A DNA stretch of 64,000 nt from JAPPHA01 sp965242975 (GTDB lineage Bacteria; Pseudomonadota; Alphaproteobacteria; Rhodobacterales; Rhodobacteraceae). How positions within the stretch are numbered: the first letter of the stretch is position 1; each line of letters starts with the position of its first letter. Location of the stretch: contig CBDETS010000007.1 of the NCBI GenBank assembly GCA_965242975.1, forward strand, positions 5,208,001-5,272,000, given 5' to 3'. This document shows, in pieces, positions 59,992 to 64,000 of the stretch. The notes beneath the pieces are model-generated. The model made no database searches. It saw only the letters and a list, made by a program, of their open reading frames with translations, and was not told the DNA's origin. The position numbers and the translations under genes were made by a program.

Positions 59992-61157
59992 AGATCACCC
60001 GGATTACCGGCCACGTTCTGCGCCACGACCTGCCCGAGGAACTGGGTTATTCCCAACAGTTCTACACGTGCCGGACTGCCCATCTGGTTGAGGTCGAGAC
60101 CGACGAGGGCGTCACCGGCTGGGGCGAGTGTTTTGGCCCGGGCAACGTGGCCATCGCAAACAAGGGGATTGTCGAAAAGGTCATTCAACCCATGGTTCTC
60201 GGCCACGACCCGATGGACCGAGACGTGATCTGGCACAAGGTCTACAACTTCCTGCGCGATCACGGGCAGAAGGGCATGCCGCTCCAGGCACTCTCCGGGG
60301 TCGACATCGCGCTCTGGGACATTGCGGGCAAGGTGGCGGGACTGCCGCTTCACAGGCTGATCGGCGGTGCGCATCGAACCCGGGTTCCAACCTACGGATA
60401 CGGCATGATGCTCAAGCGTGAGAGCCTTGAGGATCACATTGCGCGGTTTCGCGACGAGGCCGCCATGATCCTCGAGATGGGTTTCCGGGCCACGAAAATG
60501 AAGGTTGGTCTGGGTCCCAGGGCGGATGTGAAGCTGTGTGCTGCGGTTGCGTCGGGTGTTGCCGGCAAGGGCCGTTTCATGGTCGACGCCAATCATTGCT
60601 ACACCACGCCGGACGCGTTCTACGTGGGCCGTGCACTGGAGGAACTCGGCGCCTACTGGTTCGAGGAGCCGGTCGCGCCCGAGGACCTCGACGGTTACCG
60701 TGAGTTGCGCGCCGGGCTCACGGTCAACATCGCGGGTGGGGAGGCCGAGTTCAACCGCTGGAACTGGCGGCGGGTTCTCGAGAATCGAGGGCTCGACATT
60801 GCCCAGCCGGAGGTCTGCGCCGTGGGCGGGATCAGCGAATACCTGCGCGTTCTGGCGCTTGCACACGCGCATTTTACGCCGGTCATCAATCATGTCTGGG
60901 GTTCGGCCATCGCCGTGGCTGCGAACCTGCACCTGCTGGCCGCCATGCCCGCGCTGCCGGGCGGGCTCAATCCACATGAGCCGATGCTGGAGTTCGACAC
61001 GACCCACAACCTGTTCCGCGATGACTTGCTGACCGAACCCTTGAATATCCGGGACCAGGTCAAGTCCGGGGACGGGTACGTGTCGGTGCCCGACCGCCCG
61101 GGGCTCGGGGTGGAGCCCGACCTTGACGTCATCCGCCGCCATGAGATCACGGGCTGA
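59988..61157 (+). CDS. Mandelate racemase/muconate lactonizing enzyme family protein (enolase superfamily)
   Basis: A 389-residue enzyme that abstracts an alpha-proton from a sugar acid or lactone, leading to dehydration, racemization or cycloisomerization. The metal ligands are D200 (MVDANH), E226 (FEEP) and E252 (AGGEAEF), with the expected 26-residue spacing. The basic residues are K170-K172 (KMK) and H302 (NHVWGS). The K-x-K plus His pair places it in the mandelate-racemase subgroup, which includes several sugar-acid dehydratases and galactarolactone cycloisomerase. Neighbouring oxidase genes suggest that it uses the oxidized sugar. ATG 59988 overlaps the preceding stop. Confidence 0.9.
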   Translation: MKITRITGHVLRHDLPEELGYSQQFYTCRTAHLVEVETDEGVTGWGECFGPGNVAIANKGIVEKVIQPMVLGHDPMDRDVIWHKVYNFLRDHGQKGMPLQALSGVDIALWDIAGKVAGLPLHRLIGGAHRTRVPTYGYGMMLKRESLEDHIARFRDEAAMILEMGFRATKMKVGLGPRADVKLCAAVASGVAGKGRFMVDANHCYTTPDAFYVGRALEELGAYWFEEPVAPEDLDGYRELRAGLTVNIAGGEAEFNRWNWRRVLENRGLDIAQPEVCAVGGISEYLRVLALAHAHFTPVINHVWGSAIAVAANLHLLAAMPALPGGLNPHEPMLEFDTTHNLFRDDLLTEPLNIRDQVKSGDGYVSVPDRPGLGVEPDLDVIRRHEITG

Positions 61158-62018
61158 TCCCGGAAAGGCAGTCAGGTGGCCGCACGCCGACAAGGCAACG
61201 AACACACAAGGATGTTTCGACCCGAGAAATCCCGGAGCCGGTGAAAACGTGTCCGGTGGCCAGGATTTCCGGCCTGAATGTCATTCCGATGGAAGCGGAG
61301 CACACAGGTCGTCGACTGCGGCCCGTTGCCGGTGCCTCGACCATACCCGGGATTTCTGAAATCCGATACTGAACTGCAGGTGGTGGGGCAAGGGACCGCG
61401 GACAGGCTGGTTTCAAAATGGTCCGGGCAGGTCGCAGGCGGATGGCCGAGCTGCGGTGCGGTGCCGAACAGTTTCCCGACCTCTTCCGACGTTTATGTTG
61501 CCCCAGGAGACCGCGGCCACACTGCCCGAGCACGCGGTGGCAACCGCGGAAAGATCACGGTATATGGGACGAGGTTGACGAACCGAAGTGGGTCTCCTGG
61601 TCGCGACTGCGGATCGTGAACCTTTAGCCAAACACGCTTTTTCGCCAACCACCGAGGCAGAAACCGGATGATCCCGGATCTGCGCGAGCGCCGCTGCGTA
61701 TCCGGTTACTCCATTGGTGCGCCGCGAACTTCCGCCCGGATCTCCGCGCAACATGACAAAGTGCAGCCGGACAGACAGACATGGAAGACCGGGCGAGGCG
61801 AGGAAGAAGAGATGCGGCAGGGCAAGGACAGGCTGGCAAGGGCAGGTGCGGCAGGAGTGCCAGGTGACAAGGGGAGCGGCCGGAAACGACGGGGCGCGAG
61901 CCTGGATGAAAGAAGTCACGACGTGCACGGAAAGTCGGATAGTGCGTGCCGGGAACTCGAGACCGATTCGCGAGAGGATGATACGGGAACGGGGTCAGGC
62001 GGTCTGCCACGCTTGACG
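61158..62018. other. Intergenic region without a supported gene
   Basis: About 860 bases after the catabolic locus. Frames on either strand (for example 61413-61928 minus) look like random high-GC openings. A purine-rich stretch near 61780-61860 and low conservation of any protein pattern suggest non-coding DNA or a decayed gene. Confidence 0.45.
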
Positions 62019-62606
62019 ATGGTCCGGGCTCACCGCCTGTTCCTTGTTCGACATGGCGAAACCGAATTCAACCGCATCGGGAGGTACCAGGGGCAAAGCA
62101 ACTCTCCGTTGACGCCCAGAGGTGTAGCCCAGGCTCGGCGTAACGGACGTGCGCTTTCCACGCTGATCGGCCGCGGCGATTCATGGCGCGTTGTTGCCAG
62201 CCCCTTGGGACGAACGATGGAAACCGCACGGTTGATCTGCCATGAACTGGGGTTCGATGCCGGGTTGATCGAACCCGAGGAACGAATCCAGGAAATCGGG
62301 TTCGGCGTGTGGGAAGGTCTGGACAGGGCGGCGATCGACGCTCTTGATCGCGACGCATGGTCAAGACGCCTGAGTGATCCCTGGAACCATGTCATGCCCG
62401 GTGGCGAGAGTAAGGCGGCGGTGGCACGACGGGTTGCGGCATGGCTGGAGGAACTCGAAGGCAACGTGATTGCCGTCAGTCATGGCACGGCCGGGCGTAT
62501 CCTTCGCGGCCTCTACCTGGGACTGGCGCCTGACGAGGTTTTTGCGCAGGATCAACCCCAGGACGTTGTCTTCGAACTCACCGAGGGACGGATTCTTCGG
62601 CACTGA
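62019..62606 (+). CDS. Histidine phosphatase family protein (phosphoglycerate-mutase-like)
   Basis: A 195-residue member of the histidine phosphatase family. The catalytic LVRHGET motif has its phosphate-accepting His at residue 12, the SPLGRTMETARL block follows near 65-76, and the second His is in AVSHGTAGR near 150. Such proteins dephosphorylate small phosphometabolites. ATG 62019 matches the family start, while the open frame runs on upstream to 61668 without family resemblance. No clear ribosome site. Substrate unknown. Confidence 0.85.
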   Translation: MVRAHRLFLVRHGETEFNRIGRYQGQSNSPLTPRGVAQARRNGRALSTLIGRGDSWRVVASPLGRTMETARLICHELGFDAGLIEPEERIQEIGFGVWEGLDRAAIDALDRDAWSRRLSDPWNHVMPGGESKAAVARRVAAWLEELEGNVIAVSHGTAGRILRGLYLGLAPDEVFAQDQPQDVVFELTEGRILRH

Positions 62607-62794
62607 CCCGCGCGCGCCCGGGCATTTTCGACGCCGTTTGCGTCGTGATCCCCGGACGCGTTCGCCCGGGTTTGCCGGTGATCTCACCGCAGGGCGTGTA
62701 GCGGTCAAGGGGGCTTTCCGTAGCATCAACCAGAATCAGGATCACGTCGAGTCAGGAGCGGGCGAACCGGTTGAAGGAAAGGGTCGAGAGCACG

Positions 62795-63486
62795 ATGTTC
62801 GAAGGAATTATCGGGATTTCGTTCGACCTGGACGACACACTGCACGATTTCTCGATTCCGGCGCGTACGGCGAGTCAGGCCGTTCGTGCCGAAATGTCCG
62901 TCCGAACCGGAGTTGAAGAAGTTTGCCTGCGCGGTATCTACGACATTGCCACGCGATCCGGCAACAATCACTTCATGGATAGGCTCGAGAGTCACTCCTA
63001 CCGGCCACAGTGTCTCTTGCACGTGCTGGACTTTCTTGGCCACGCTTACCGGGTTGACATGCAGGTTCTGCAGGATCTTTACGAAACCAGATTCGTCAAA
63101 TCGAACCGGCCGACCCCTTGTGCGTCACGTCTGGTTCGCGCATGCCGTCATCAAGTTGACGTGGCTTGCGTGACGAGCGAGGCTCCTCCCCATGATGCGC
63201 AACTGCGAGCGTTGGGGGTGCCCGGTGTCGATGATGCTGTCGACCACGTGATCCCATCGAACCGCGAGAAACGATCAAAACAGATGGTCTCTTCGAAGCC
63301 TTGCCGCACCGAACAGGACTTCCGCCGGCTCGGATCCTGCATGTTGGCGATTGCCCGGAACGGGATGTTCTCCCGGCCCCTGCTGCCGGACTGAAAGCGG
63401 TCCGTGCTCCGAAACCGGGTAGCGATACGGAGGGAAATTCGGAACGCGCGCTGACGTTGCGCGATGTCCTTGATGCGTTGCACTGA
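62795..63486 (+). pseudogene. HAD-superfamily hydrolase gene with a frameshift
   Basis: The first part (62795-~63275) has the HAD motif I DLDDT with nucleophile D11 and general acid D13, then the motif II-like VTSEAPPHDAQL near 63170. The frame then changes near 63275, and motif IV, HVGDCPERD with its acidic residues, continues in the other frame (63339-63365) to a stop at 63486. Read through with one shift, the protein would be ~230 residues, normal for HAD phosphatases. As it stands, the first frame closes at 63394 without the acidic motif. A single shift could also be a sequencing error or programmed event. Confidence 0.75.
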
Positions 63487-63603
63487 TTGGGCCCACGTGG
63501 CCGTGGTTCGGTCCGATTTGCCCGATTGCACGTGTGCGACGACGGTCAAATTGGCGATTCCGGGCACAACTGGTAAGGAGGCATCCTTCAAGGAGTAGAC
63601 GCC

Positions 63604-64000
63604 ATGTGCAACCTGTACTCGAGCACGACCCCTCCTGAAGCAATGAGGGACCTGTTTCAGGTGTCGCGTTCGAATGACATGCTCGGGAACGCCGAGCCTT
63701 CGCCATCAGTTTATCCCGGAAGCACCGCTCCGGTCGTTCGACTGTCGGGCAGGGGTGACCGCGAACTGGTGCCCAGCAGGTTCGGTTTCGTGCTCCCCCA
63801 GAGATCGAAGAAGACCGGAGAGCCCATTCAACCGAAATTCGTGGCCAACGCCCGTGACGACAAGATCCGGTCGTCGCCGTTCTGGCGCGAGAGCTTTCTT
63901 GAACGACGATGCCTCGTTCCAGCCGTTTCGTTTTGCGAAATGAAGGGGCGCCGTCCCGCGACGTACTACTGGTTCGGGGTTGCCGGGGACCCCGGCAGCA
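63604..64000 (+). CDS. SRAP-domain protein (YedK/HMCES-type DNA-protein crosslink factor), 3' end outside window
   Basis: The frame is open from ATG 63604 to the end of the window (132 residues). Cys2 immediately after the start Met is the catalytic residue that forms a thiazolidine link with abasic sites in single-stranded DNA. N82 (NARDD) and E112 (SFCEMKG) correspond to the other conserved SRAP residues, and RRCLVPA precedes the latter. In many members the last motif is GFYEW; here it is SFCEM. GGAG is 17 bases upstream of the start. The rest of the gene lies to the right of the window. Confidence 0.88.
   Translation, partial: MCNLYSSTTPPEAMRDLFQVSRSNDMLGNAEPSPSVYPGSTAPVVRLSGRGDRELVPSRFGFVLPQRSKKTGEPIQPKFVANARDDKIRSSPFWRESFLERRCLVPAVSFCEMKGRRPATYYWFGVAGDPGS

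Overview
The window is high-GC DNA from an alphaproteobacterium. The reasons are the gene order (tuf, tRNA-Trp, secE, nusG, L11-L1, L10-L7/L12, rpoB, rpoC, then rpsL, rpsG, fusA, tuf, then the S10 and spc clusters through secY and adk), a second tuf gene, the 64-residue SecE and the 101-residue zinc-free S14. Family level cannot be read with confidence. The density of insertion-sequence remnants and broken genes suggests a genome with active or recent IS turnover.

Layout. 1-2451: the end of an argininosuccinate-lyase-like enzyme and a sugar/solute-type ABC ATPase, probably one operon. 2856-8752: an IS block with a truncated ISAzo13-type transposase, then two complete, related but diverged elements in tandem. 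Each encodes one ~780-residue protein that joins a DUF4338 (DruA-like) domain to a Tn5/IS4-type DDE transposase, and the pair is punctuated by three copies of the same 10-bp direct repeat. 8964-13302: a Kef-type K+/H+ antiporter and a cytochrome P450, both on the minus strand. 13513-27326: tuf, tRNA-Trp, secE-nusG and the rplKAJL-rpoBC cluster.

27327-31799 is an island that separates rpoC from rpsL. It holds a 1.1-kb internal fragment of the first DUF4338-IS4 element, a lower-GC orphan gene, a Phd/PIN toxin-antitoxin pair and an IS256-type transposase remnant. 31800-48129 is the str-S10-spc gene string with its own consensus promoter, ending at secY-adk. The usual rpsM-rpsK-rpoA-rplQ continuation is absent from this place.

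48724-53583 carries an AsmA-like protein, a small orphan gene and decayed fic and Uma2-nuclease genes. 53602-61157 is a coherent carbohydrate catabolic locus: a GntR/FadR regulator, a xylose-type ABC importer (binding protein, single-domain ATPase, permease), a gluconate-2-dehydrogenase-subunit-3-like protein, a GMC oxidoreductase, a small coupled ORF and a mandelate-racemase/muconate-lactonizing (enolase superfamily) enzyme. The genes fit uptake of a sugar, its oxidation, and dehydration or cycloisomerization of the resulting acid or lactone. The right end has a histidine-phosphatase gene, a frameshifted HAD hydrolase and the start of a SRAP (YedK/HMCES-type) protein.

The most unusual content is the DUF4338-transposase fusion family: two full tandem copies plus one near-identical fragment. 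Next are the two nucleotide-identical tuf genes, whose codon use is unlike the surrounding translation genes and changes near the 3' end. All functional statements are from reading sequence and recalled family motifs; no database search was run.
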